From assembly GCA_021234155.1 (NCBI GenBank), contig JAJEKV010000028.1, positions 8,426,066 through 8,490,065 on the forward strand: DNA of 64,000 bases. Reading direction: 5' to 3'. Position numbers and translations under genes: made by a program. Position 1 is the stretch's first letter, and each line of letters starts with the position of its first letter. This DNA is from Isoetes taiwanensis (lineage: Eukaryota; Streptophyta; Lycopodiopsida; Isoetales; Isoetaceae). This document shows, in pieces, positions 47,225-58,000 of this stretch. The notes beneath the pieces were generated by a model, which had not been told where the DNA came from, did no database searches, and saw only the letters and a list, made by a program, of their open reading frames with translations.

Positions 47225-48395
47225 CAACATGGCCTAAATAAATTAACTGCTCTTAAGCAAAACTGCATTTGGAAAGCTTACCATAAAGCTTATGTTGCCT
47301 TAAAAGCTTCAAAACTGAACGCAAATGTTCAACATGCTCCTCAAGTATCTTGGAATAAATCAGAATGTCATCGAAAAATACGAGCACAAATTGGTCAAGA
47401 TGAGCCCGAAAAACATCGTTCATAAGCCTCATAAAAGTGGTTGGTGCATTGGGAAGCCCAAATGACATTACCACAAACTCATAATGCCCATATCAGGTGC
47501 GAAAAGCAATCTTAGAGATATCCTCCTCCTTAATCCTGATCTGATGGTAATTTGATCGCAAGTCAATCTTTGAAAAAAACTTGCTATCATTTAATTGATG
47601 AAATAGATCATCCACCCTTGGCAAAGCGTAACCATTCTTGATAGTTACCTCATTCAGCAACCTATAATCAACACACAAACGCAGACTTCCATCCTTCTTC
47701 TTTACAAATAAGACAGGAGCTCCAAATGGAGATGTTCTAGGCCTAATAAAGCCTTGCTCTACCAATTCCTCGAGCTGCTTTTTAGATTCTGCCATCTCTA
47801 CCACATTAAAATGATAGGGAGGTTGCAAAGGTGGTGCAGATCCTAGAAGCAATTCAATATCATGATTCACCTCACGAAAGGGAGGTAGTTCTGTTAACTT
47901 ATCAGGGAACACATCCCTAAATTCTTCTAACACAATATGAACAGCTTTTGGAACAACAGTTTCTTGCATCTCCGCTGCTTTACTTATCATTCCGACGTAC
48001 ATGATTCCTCCTTTGTGCAAATAGCGCTTTGCCATGGAAGGACCAGAAAACATAGGACAACTACCCAATCTCTTGATAGAACCATTTGACGAGGTGCAAA
48101 GGATAGCTTTGCCTTTACAATCGATGTAGGCCCCTGTGGCTTTTAACCATAACATTCCCAGGATTAAGTCATACTTACCCAGATCAAGTACTTCAAAGTT
48201 AGTATGAAACTTTATCCCACAAAGTTTAAAGTCCAAGCGAGGCACAAACCCATTTGACATCTTAATCACACTGTCTACTAATTCTACAGATCTAGGATTC
48301 CGTGCAATGACACTCAAGCCCATCTGATCAACCAATCTAGGCGAAATAAAATTGTGTGTGTTACCACTGTCAATCAGAAAATGAAAAGATCGCGT
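47225..48395 (-). pseudogene. Retroelement protease and reverse transcriptase
   Basis: The protease active site reads [12 protein letters not shown] near 48.37 kb (D-S-G), and the flap/second part reads [14 protein letters not shown]. The RT contains [34 protein letters not shown] and, after a stop near 47.49 kb, [13 protein letters not shown], with the two catalytic Asp residues kept. The frame at 48335-47493 is open for 280 codons. A further stop falls after GKLSKCSFA near 47.25 kb. Both enzymes are recognisable but not joined in one frame. Confidence 0.9.
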
Positions 48396-48479
48396 TCAAA
48401 TGCTATTTAGTACATGGATAACGTCAGTAGCAATGTATTCTGCAGGGTCTCCACCAATGGCATAAGCACGCATATCTGA

Positions 48480-49475
48480 TACTACTCCTGTTTCTTCCAA
48501 TATAACTGCTTGACTCGTGCAGGCCTCTCCGCAATACGAGTATTTCGAGGTCCACTAACACTTGGCATGCTTGTTACTGGTTTATTCAAGTTTCCTAGAT
48601 TCCCAGTACTAGCCTGCGGTCCCGCACTGTTCCTATTTTGCCACTTTCTAGGACAACGAACTGAAATATGCCCAGTTCCTTTCCAATAGTAACACAATCT
48701 TTTCTACGACAACATTCTTGTTCCTCTAACTTATTCGCTTGGTACGCTCGCCGCCGCTTTCCTAAGTAGGACGGCATTTCCTCCTCGGTATCTCTAGAAG
48801 CGTAAAAGATCTTTTCTTTGCTTATGAAGATAGTCCTTTTCTGATTTCCACAGTTGGGTTGTTTCCTCCCGACTTTTATTAATCCGAACTCAACTCCGGC
48901 TTGAGCCCACGAATAAACTTGTCAGCTAATTGTGCGACTGTCATAGTGGGTCCGTATGGTTGCAATGCCCTAAGTGCATTAGCATACACTTCTACTGTAA
49001 CTTCTTGAACCAAATTTTGGAACTTGTTCATCTTCTCTAGCTCAAATCTAGCAGGTAAATAATGGAGGTTAAATGCTACCTTGAAAGTACCCCATGTGAT
49101 ATGGCTCAGAAAAAGCTGATTGGCCTTCTTATACTCTTCCCACCATATCTTGGTGTCCAAATAAGAGCATATCTAAGAATGGTTGCCTTTAATAAGTCCT
49201 GGAATTTTCTTAACTTGAAAATAAAATTCGATTCCCTTCAACCAAGCATCCGCATCCTCACCTGTGGTATCCTTACTATTAAATGTCTCCACCTTAAGTT
49301 GCTTCAAAACCTTGTTGACTTCACCAAGGTCAGCATCCTTGGTGGCAAGCTGTTGTTGCATAGTGGCAAGTTGCTGCTTCATAGCTGCCAAAATTTGCTC
49401 AGTTATGGTAGGAGCAGTGCCACTTCCCCCAGCTCCTGAATCATTATCATTATTTCCAGACATACTGCTAACCAC
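48480..49475 (-). pseudogene. gag (capsid and zinc knuckle), decayed
   Basis: Starts MVSSMSGNNDNDSGAGGSG and has a Q-rich coiled-coil-like segment (AAMKQQLATMQQQLATKDAD). The capsid region typical of retrotrans_gag follows (DADAWLKGIEFYFQV, WEEYKKANQLFLSHITWGTF, LADKFIRGLKPEL). A frame change occurs near 49170. The zinc knuckle CYYWKGTGHISVRCP has Trp where the second Cys of CX2CX4HX4C is expected, so it probably no longer binds zinc. Confidence 0.85.
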
Positions 49476-49608
49476 CTGAAAAATGATGGCAATGGTTATT
49501 TTCTACAAAACAATTCTACTTTCCAGTAGATTTCTTAAGTTCTAACCCTTAATTCCCACGGCCCGAAGGTTGTCAGAACTTTGGGCTCGATATTAACCGA
49601 AAATGCAT

Positions 49609-50333
49609 CTAGCCCTTGGCCTAGGCCAAGCAGCCAAATAATCTCGATATAGATAACCATGTAACAATGACATTTTATTCATAATGCTTCTTTAGATATA
49701 AATGTTCACATAAAAGACAGGGGCCACACATAAGCTATCACATTGCACCAACATAAAATGATCACACCCACACGTTATATATACAACTCAAGCAACAAAA
49801 TCACTGTGCTTGTCCCTTCCTCCCTCGAAGTGACCGAGGAGGAATTGCCGAGTCGCCTTCCGTAAGAAGACTCCCCTCATCCCCCCCAGTCCCAAGCCTC
49901 GATTTGAGGTCAAAGCTACTCATAGTACAGTTGCCTGACCAACGAGATTATTATCTCATAAACTCTCGCTTTGGACATCATCTTGGGTTCATCTTCCGTC
50001 TCATTAAACCACCATGTGACGAAGGAATCCAGGTTCAGGATGATGGTTGCTTCAGGACGTGCCATCTTAAATATAAACAGACACTCGGGGTTAGTCCACA
50101 AGGACTAAGTGGGGAGGAGCATTAGGGATCTTCAACATTCAGTAATTAGCATAACACCAATACATTATGTACCTGCTCCGTCAAGATCCCCCCTATATGA
50201 GTTAGCACATTCCATACTACTACATTACTTATGCATAACTACATGTCAAGTGTAATCCTTGGGTATTTAACCGCGAAGGAGACCACTCTCTCCATCTATA
50301 GCCATCTGGCACGGATGCGGAGTTACACGGCCA
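49609..50333. repeat. 0.73-kb direct repeat, copy 2
   Basis: Same orientation and content as 41964-42702. It shares the central phrase AAAAGACAGGGGCCACACAT and the right end ACGGATGCGGAGTTACACGG. It is bounded on the left by the gypsy leader and on the right by an abrupt junction into another gypsy element. Copy 2 has more indels in the shared minus-strand frame. Confidence 0.85.
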
Positions 50334-51160
50334 CCAATCTGGAGGTTTCAGCAGAATAGGATTGCAGATGGCATTGATAATTTTATCAAAGGATTCTTGG
50401 CATATTTCATTTCAATCAACTAAAATGTGCTTGCTCTCATTCTTAGAGAATTTTCCAACCTTTGTGAGGTTAGAAATTGGACTTATAGTGTGTGAAAAAA
50501 TGAAGAACATACATTCTCAAAAAACTAGTCATTCCCAAGAAGCTTTTTATCCCTTTGAGTGTTTTGGGTGGAGCAAGCTTCTTCAAAGCCTCAATTTTAT
50601 TCTCTGCTACCTGAATACCTTTTATAGACACTTCATGTCCCAGCAAGTCCCCTCTTGAGCATAAAAAAACACATTTCTTTGGGTTTAGGCTGACACCTCC
50701 TTTTCTGCATAAGGCAAATAACCTTGTCAGACAATCAAAACCGTCTTTGAAAGAGGTACCTAAGCAGAGATCATCCAGGAAGACACGAAATGCAGTTGGA
50801 GGCATATCCTTGAAGATGGTATCCATGGCTCTTTGGAAGGTTGCTGATACATTCATCAATCCAAAAGGCATTCTCCTCATTGCAAATGTTCCCCATGGTG
50901 TAATGAAAGAGGTCTTTGGCTGATCTTCCTCCTTTATGCTTATTTGATTAAAACCTGAGAAACCATCTAAGAAAGAATAGATTTCTTTTCTTGCAACAGC
51001 ATGCAACACTTCTTCCAAGAAAGGCAAAGGGTAACAATCTTTAATGGTAGCTTTATTCAAATCCCTATAGTCAATGCAAATCCTTATGGTTTTATTTTTC
51101 TTTTCAACAGGTACAATGCAAGATAACCATTTTGGATTTACAATTTCTGAGATAACACCA
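50334..51160 (-). pseudogene. Second gypsy element: reverse transcriptase
   Basis: The 196-codon frame from 51060 reads MNKATIKDCYPLPFLEEVLH, IYSFLDGFSGFNQISIKEED, MPFGLMNVSATFQRAMD and AFRVFLDDLCLGTSFKDG, a Ty3/gypsy RT. The catalytic box is FLDDL rather than the common FVDDI. It continues into SFLGMTSFLRMYV and then an RNase H start (CQESFDKIINAI). It is cut off at the repeat junction near 50334, so the rest of pol is gone. Confidence 0.88.
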
Positions 51161-51266
51161 GCATCTTATGTGTACAGCCATGATTTCCTCTTGTTCTTCA
51201 ATTCCTGCACAAACTTGACAGAAGCACTTTGCTCATTAGATTTAGACATTTTTTGTCTAGCAAAAT

Positions 51267-51397
51267 TCATAGTGTCCCAACTGCTTTGCAAAATGCACAA
51301 ACAGGGCATTCCTTACCAAAATGCCCTCTTTTACCACATTTTGTATAGGGCCTATACCAGCAGTAGTCAGATGAGTGAGTGTTTCTTGAACAGTGAG
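51267..51397 (-). pseudogene. Second gypsy element: zinc-knuckle region of gag
   Basis: CAHCSRNTHSSDYCWYRP followed by KCGKRGHFGKECPVC: tandem Cys/His clusters of the nucleocapsid type. The right edge of this piece is the LINE insertion site at 51398-51414. Only about 130 bp separates it from the RT region, with no protease between. Confidence 0.75.
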
Positions 51398-51412
51398 CAC
51401 AAGGGGGATATG

Positions 51413-54190
51413 TTTTTTTTTTTTTTTTTTTGAAGAACTGTGTCATCAATATATTAAAAGAATGGTAATGTTACAAAGCAAGTGAGGAGGAAGAAGAACT
51501 GCCCCAAAGAGACAGCGATACCTCGACACTCCCCCAAGAAGTCCCGCCAAATGGCAAACTTCCGCTCTACTAATCCCGGGAACACCAGAAAGCTTTGAAA
51601 TAGCTTGTACCTGAGTCGAGGAATCAGAGAGGCCGCAGTCTGCCAATCCCCCGAAGATCCACAACCGCCACCGCCTCCAAATCAACCACACCAACCAAGC
51701 CACGATCGATGCAGGCTTGTCGCCGCAAGAGCCGCCAAGCACCAGATACACATGAAGCAAAGAATCGCCGGGCTAGTCAATCTCACCAAATAGAGCCCCG
51801 ACTCCAATCCTGTGCACCGCAAGTGAGGGCATAAAACCGACAATGCTCCACGGGCCTCAACATGAAGGCTACAACAAGGGAAAAGAGGGCTCACACCCAG
51901 CCTCTAAACCGACTCACAAGGACATTCACCCTCGATACAACGGTGCACCACCCGCCACGTATAACCCTAACCTTTCGGGGGGGAAGTGAACCCATGTCCA
52001 CGCCCAAACCGAAAGTGCCATCGAGAACCCTAAGTCAGAGACCACTTGCCTGAAGGGGGTAGAGGTCATGAATAGCCAACACCCGCACAAGACCGCACAA
52101 AACAAGAAGACACAACATCCGGATGAACCTTTCCAAACCCGCACCACCACATCCTCCTCGAGGGACTATAGGTATGTGTAGCGGAATACTCCCCGCCACT
52201 TGTTCCCGTGATAGTTCTACACGCCTCTTTAGGTAAAGCGAAGCTCGAAAGAACTCCCAACGGTTAGCTCGACCACCCCAATACCAATCCTCCAGGAGGA
52301 GCACAAAGAGCTGGCCGCTAACGGATCTGGGCCCCAGCATGCACAAGCTGGGCGCCAAGGGCAAGCGCAGGGGGTAGAGGAACCCACAAGAAAGGAGAAG
52401 AGTGGTGATAAACCGAGGCATAATCTAGCTGGAAGAGCACACGACATACGATCCCAAGCCCCAAACACCCCTCGGAGAAAAGGGGATGCATGTGGGAAAG
52501 GCCGAGACCATACAACAAAGGCCTGTGGCAACTCCACATGCATGCATCGCTTCCCAAATGCCACACAATGGCTAAGAGATCGCAACAACAAGCAAGGCCA
52601 TATCGAGAAGATGCTCCATCCTCAGAGCGCCCAAACAAACTTGGGACCAACACCTACTATGCAAAGGTTAAATCCGTAATGGCCAAGCCCCCATCCTCCC
52701 GTGGGCTGAGACACTTCCACCAAGCCACTTTAACAACCGCCCCTTCATCATCCCCGCCCCACACAAAATTTCAACAATCTTATCCAAAGCATGTATCTTA
52801 CCCTCATGAGCTAACATCGCAGATGTCAGATACACATGAGTGCTACAGTAATCGACTTGGCAATAGTGATCCCACCGCCATGGACAACTTGCTACCCTTC
52901 CACCAATTGAGGTATTTCTGCAACCCCCGCAAAAAATCTCATCCCACACCCTCCCCATGGAAACATCCCTCCAAAGGGAATACCCAACAACTTAGTACAC
53001 ACATTACCCCGGAAGCACCTTCCAAGGGAATAGAGCCAAACAAGGGGGAGTATGGAGTCACTGGGCCCATAATGCGGAGCATTTACCCCAATTCAAGAAT
53101 GCCCGAGGCCAAGGAGAAAGTATCCAAAGAAACCCTTCACATTCCCAAGAAATTTTTCTTCTCGCCACCAAGAAGAGGGAAAGTGTCATCGGGCGAAACT
53201 GGTTAATAATCTGGCTGACTACCATCCCAGATCCCAAGCCCATCCACCACCCTCCACCGGCAGCAAAAAAACAACGGAGACAAAGGCCTCCGCCACAATC
53301 GTAAACAAAATGGCGCCAGCGGGGGCACCTCGACGCACTCTCCGCTTAAGGAGAAAAAGGCGTAGGGTTCACCCCTGACACCACCGTGAGCCCGCGGCGA
53401 CCTATGCAGCTTCATGATCGCCTCTCAGAAGCGGGACCACAGCCCAATGCTAACATCATGGCGCATAAGAACTCCCAAACGGACACTATCGTAAGCTTTG
53501 GCAAAGTCAAGCTTAAAATAGGCAATGCCTTGACCGCTTTTCCCGCCCAATAAAGGCCCCTCATAAGTCAAGGCAACATTTGTCAAAATGTTCCTCCCGT
53601 GAACAAACCCGCATCGCGACCTTTACTAATGGAAGAAGTCAACACCGGCTTCAACTTCTCTCGCTAGGGCTTTCGCAATAATCTTATACACGAGGACAAC
53701 AAGGATATAGGCCTCCAATCATTAATAGTAGAAGGTCGCTTAACCTTAGGGAATCAAGGAAATGCATGCGCAGTATTTAAGATCCTATCCATTTGAGAAG
53801 ACCGCAAAGAACTCAAGATATACCGAACACGCACTCACCAGCCCACTCCCAATAAGTTCGAAAAGAACTCTAGCAGGATGCCATCCAACCCAGGACATTT
53901 ATCCTTGGCCATGCACATACATGCCTCCGCTTAAATCCTCTCTCGAGAGCTCCTCGCTCTAAGCTCACTCAATGTGAGGGTAATAGATGGCTTAACAGCC
54001 CCCAAAACAAGCTCCCCTGATCTCCCGCCATAGGGAAGAGTGGCAATGAAAAAAACCCCGAGAAATGAGCATGCACATACCTCTGCAGAAATCAGCTGGA
54101 TCCTCCAAAGTCTGGCCATCAAGCAAAGCAAGGGACGCCATAGATGTCGTGATATCGCCATTGCCTAGCTACCGACGAATCCTAGGTCCC
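51413..54190 (-). mobile_element. 5'-truncated LINE inserted within the second gypsy element
   Basis: A 19-nt T-run at 51413-51431 is the poly(A) tail of a minus-strand LINE whose 3' end reads ACAGTTCTTCA. The flanks are CACAAGGGGGATATGTT at 51398-51414 and CACAAGGGGATATGTT at 54191-54206, a target-site duplication differing by one G. Inside, the minus strand reads IAYFKLDFAKAYDSV near 53.5 kb (RT palm), HYCQVDYCSTHVYLTSAM near 52.85 kb and further post-RT pieces, with many stops. The long plus-strand frame at 52490-53206 is antisense to this LINE. Confidence 0.88.
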
Positions 54191-54206
54191 CACAAGGGGA
54201 TATGTT

Positions 54207-55090
54207 CTTTCTCAGTGTCTGAACTTTTCATTTCTTGAAGTTGTTTGGCCACCTCAATTAGAGCCTCGATACTTTAGTTATTTTAGCTCTCACTTCAGCC
54301 ATGTGGCCTTTTGCATCTTCCATTTTTACTTCTTCCTTTCTTTTTGAGCAAAGATAGACCGGCATGTGTCCCTGGTCCCATGTATTCTCGCCATAATCTG
54401 GAAAGAAAGGATCATGGGGTGAGTGCAAATCATCGTGAAGATAGAAAATCATATTCCAAATCTCTGGCTTTTTTGTAAAAGCCTTATGTATTGTGTCAAA
54501 CCCTTCTTGCTTTTGAATCTTGAGCATCTTCCTGTGTGTACTCTTGGTCTGCTCCTCAAACCTCTGATAAATGATGCTACAAGATGTAAGGTGTGGTTGG
54601 GAATCTGGTTGATTTGACACTTAACAAGATAAAGATTAAATCTCTCGACATATTGATGCACACTCTCACCATGTTTAATATGAAAGGTTTGCAATTCAAA
54701 AATCAAATCTCGAGGATCTAACAGCCTTTACCAAATCTTGCCAAGAATTTCTTGACTAATTCATCTCATGAGTTAGCTCCTAGATTCATAACATATTCAA
54801 GCCAAGCTCTGGCCTCATCATTTTTGAAACACTTTTTAAACTCAGAAAACTTACAACCTTTCTTGTGTCCATATTCTTGATAGTACTTCTCAAAAGTTTT
54901 CATAAATTTGTTAGCATTCATGCTTGGATCAAAAGTTGGAACAGAATTGGCATATTCAGCTCAAAGTAATGGCAAGGCATACCAGATTTGCTTGTATACT
55001 TACCCCGGTGTCAGAAAGCAGAGGCTTCATAATTTTCCCCCGGCTTCAAAGATGCTCGACAGTTTCATTATTTCTCATGGGAGCCATGAG
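54207..55090 (-). pseudogene. Second gypsy element: gag
   Basis: Reads from MRNNETVEHL near 55.08 kb through KFMKTFEKYYQEYGHKKGC and NDEARAWLEYVMNLGANS to an in-frame stop near 54.77 kb. FELQTFHIKHGESVHQYVER then continues the capsid region. This is the retrotrans_gag pattern. The reading continues across the LINE insertion into the zinc-knuckle piece at 51397. Several stops show decay. Confidence 0.8.
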
Positions 55091-58000
55091 TTCAAATTCC
55101 AGAAATAATCTTTAGAACTCCAAAAGTTGAAGGTGTCCTAGCAAAACCTTCAACCTCAAGCTGGTTTAGAACCTCCAAAGTTGCTTAAGACAACCACTCA
55201 GGTGTGAAATTGCCAAGTTGAAAGCTCAAATCTCAATTCTCAATCACTTTCCCAAAAGAGAAAAAAGTCCGCTTTTGCAAGAAAAGATGCCAAATGCAAA
55301 CAAGCAGGAGTTTACTTTATGATTTTTGGTGCTAAAGATACTTAAGAATCTGAGGAATGTTGGGCATAAAGTCGACATTTTGATGACTGTAAATCACTCA
55401 AAATGCACTTGGACCAAGTCAAAATTTGGTCAATATCCCCGATCTCTTTTGTAACTCTAAAAGGCAGATCCTTTTGAAATTTGTTGCTTGATTTCTTCTT
55501 AATATGCTCACAAGACAATGGTCAAGTAGTCTTTTTGCAAAGAGATGTGCAAATTTTCCCCGAAATTAGAGCTTAGGTTTGATGTGACCGTTATTGCACT
55601 ATGAACAAAGAAGTTAATCTTGAACTAATTGATGCTTGAGATATTTTTTTTGTCTTTTGAGTAAATCCCAATGCTATCTATGCTTTTGTAGATGAAAGGA
55701 TGCATGTTACCTAATGAAAATGCAAATGTGGACCAAGATGAGCGCACTTTTGACCTAATTGTGCAAGTGCAAATCTCTATCAGAAGAATATGAGAGCACT
55801 TTGATTATCATATGCCTATATTGTATATGCCTATATGCCTTTTATTTTTGCTATATTTTCTAGCTTGAATGCGTAAGTTTAACCGCCATATTTTCATGAT
55901 GCCAAACACAATGTCAACAAAGAATCATTCACAAATATTTTCCCAAGGATCGGATTTTCATTCAATTAACAATCACAAAGAAGCAAGATAATCCGAAGCT
56001 CTATGTCTTGGGTAATGTGATCAAAACAGTATATTCAAATGTAATACATAGAAAATATCGTAAATTCATGCATGATCTGGTATGTGGAAGGCAAAATCCA
56101 AGCTCAAACTATCAATTCCGGCCTTTCTTCAAAGAACCTCGACGTTTTTTTTCAAAGCCTCCAAAAATCTCTCGAGCACTTTTTTTCCCTTTTCAAATCT
56201 CCTGTTCTACCGTTTTTGGCAGATCTCGGGCCAAATCTTTGTTTTAAAGTTCAATTGATGGGTTCTTGGTGCAATGCAGCCAATCCAAGTGTCTAGACCA
56301 TGATTAGGCAGTTGATTTGGGCTTAATTTTGCCGTGATCTTGGCATAAAGGGGATTAGGTTCTTGAAAAATAGAGTCGATATATCCCACAAGCAAGTTTG
56401 AAGAAAGATGACCAAGAATGAGAATGAGAATGAGAATGATTTTTAAGGTATATAGGAATAATAGATGCAATATTATAATGTGCTATATCCATGTGGGACT
56501 CGGCATCTCCAATCACCCCACACCCTGCATACCATGTGGCTGGGGTGATTGATCTGGGAATCTAGGCTTTTTGGGAGGGGGGATAGGAAAATTTTTGCAA
56601 CATGTAGCTTGGCACATTTCCTTAAATGAACACATTTTTGAAAATTCTTTTGCAAAAAGAATCTTTTTATGCTCCATGATGGTGGAATCTTTTCAAGAAA
56701 ACTAGACTTTTCATTTTTGGGTTAAATAGGGTATGCAAATAATGAGGTGGCAGGTAGGCAAGATGAGTTGGCAAGATGAAGATGACATGGCAAAAGGGGT
56801 GATGAGGTGTCAAACAACTTGGCAAGGAACATTTTTCTAGTCAAAACATGTGATGAGGTGGAGGTGATGAATGTGACACATGGATGATGATGTGGAAATG
56901 TTGGTGACGATGTGGCAAGATAACATGTCACCTTTTATGATCTTAAACAATTTATTTTGAAGAATCTTTGAAAAGAATGGAATTTTAAATGGGGTGACAC
57001 GCGGTGTGATGTGACATGGCAATGAAGATGATGTGTATGATGACTTGGCCATTTTAAGTGATGACATGGGTCAATTTAATGCTAATGCATATTAATTGCA
57101 TTCTTTAGGAAAATCCTTGACTTTTGTTGCTTCCCCTTAGGAATTTCAAGACTTTTTCTCACCATTTGACTTCTAGAGAGAGAATTTGACCCTAGACCAT
57201 GGGTATGGCCAAGTCAAGTGAAAATTTTGCTTTTTACATGGTGGATGTGTGTAGTGTGAATGACATATGAAAGAGAAGTTTTGACTAGAAAAAATTTTCT
57301 AGGCCAATTTGCTTTAGGAAATGAAAGCTAGGCATGGAATTTGAGGTCACATAGGCATGTTTTCATGGCAAAGGATATGGAAGGCTTGAGATCGAGATCA
57401 TAGGATATAGCTATGCCAATAACTCAAATGGAAATATCACATACCAAGAACACTTCAAGGGGTCTTCAAATCTTCAAAGTTGTCTTGCTTGAATCACCTT
57501 CCCTAGCTTGCTTGTGTGATCTTTCATGAATGTCCTCACCCTGGTCTTCAAGTCTTTACTTCATAATGTGCAAAGATGCATTCTCTTCACATGAATTGTG
57601 CTTGTGTATCCAGGTTCAAACCAAGTGCAAGCATGAGTAAATCACATTGTGTCTTTGTTTCCATGTCGCCATAGCATGGCAGCAACAAGACAATACGCAA
57701 AGTCGAGATACAGATTCAACCATATGATAAATGCAAGACGATTGCTGCATGAACATTCTAAAACTTCATAAGGTGTTTCAAACCTTAAACTTAATAAATT
57801 AGCATTTTAAAACTTCAATTTGAAGCTTCAACTTAGAGTGAACGATCTTATATACCCAACTAGATATTCTCAATCTTGAATCCCTACCTAAAAGCCTGTA
57901 GAAGCCGCTAAAGAAAAAAAAAAAGGGAATAAAGAAAAAAAGGACCAAAAAAATGTCCTCCTATATTATAAAAATCGTGGTGTTCCGCCCTCCACCTAGA
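55091..58000. other. AT-rich flank, likely the leader of the second gypsy element at its left edge
   Basis: No gene is recognised. The part nearest 55.1 kb should be the leader of the minus-strand gypsy element, but no PBS or LTR boundary was found. AATGAG is repeated four times at about 56415-56438. Between 56.73 and 57.07 kb, phrases such as GATGAGGTGGCA and GATGATGTGG recur in degenerate form. Confidence 0.5.
56730..57070. repeat. Degenerate GATGAGGTGGCA-type repeats
   Basis: Plus-strand phrases GATGAGGTGGCA, GGCAAGATGA, GATGACATGGCA, GATGAGGTGTCA, GATGATGTGG and GACGATGTGGCAAGA recur through this interval with irregular spacing, as in an old minisatellite. Confidence 0.6.

Larger units (their letters stand above)
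45150..49475 (-). mobile_element. Ty3/gypsy chromovirus, decayed
   Basis: Minus-strand order gag, zinc knuckle, protease, RT, RNase H, integrase, chromodomain is that of a plant Ty3/gypsy chromovirus. Each domain is entered separately. Stops and frameshifts break the polyprotein many times. Upstream of the gag start only about 130 bp of leader remains before the direct repeat at 49609-50333, so the 5' LTR and PBS are missing. Confidence 0.9.

Noticed and set aside
41964-50333. The two direct repeats as LTRs of the enclosed gypsy element
   Set aside because: They lack TG...CA ends and an adjacent PBS. Copy 1 follows a MULE rather than the gypsy 3' end, and another LTR candidate lies at 44289-45014.
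52490-53206. 238-codon plus-strand open frame
   Set aside because: It lies antisense to the minus-strand LINE at 51413-54190, which shows RT and post-RT motifs. The plus-strand reading has no domain.
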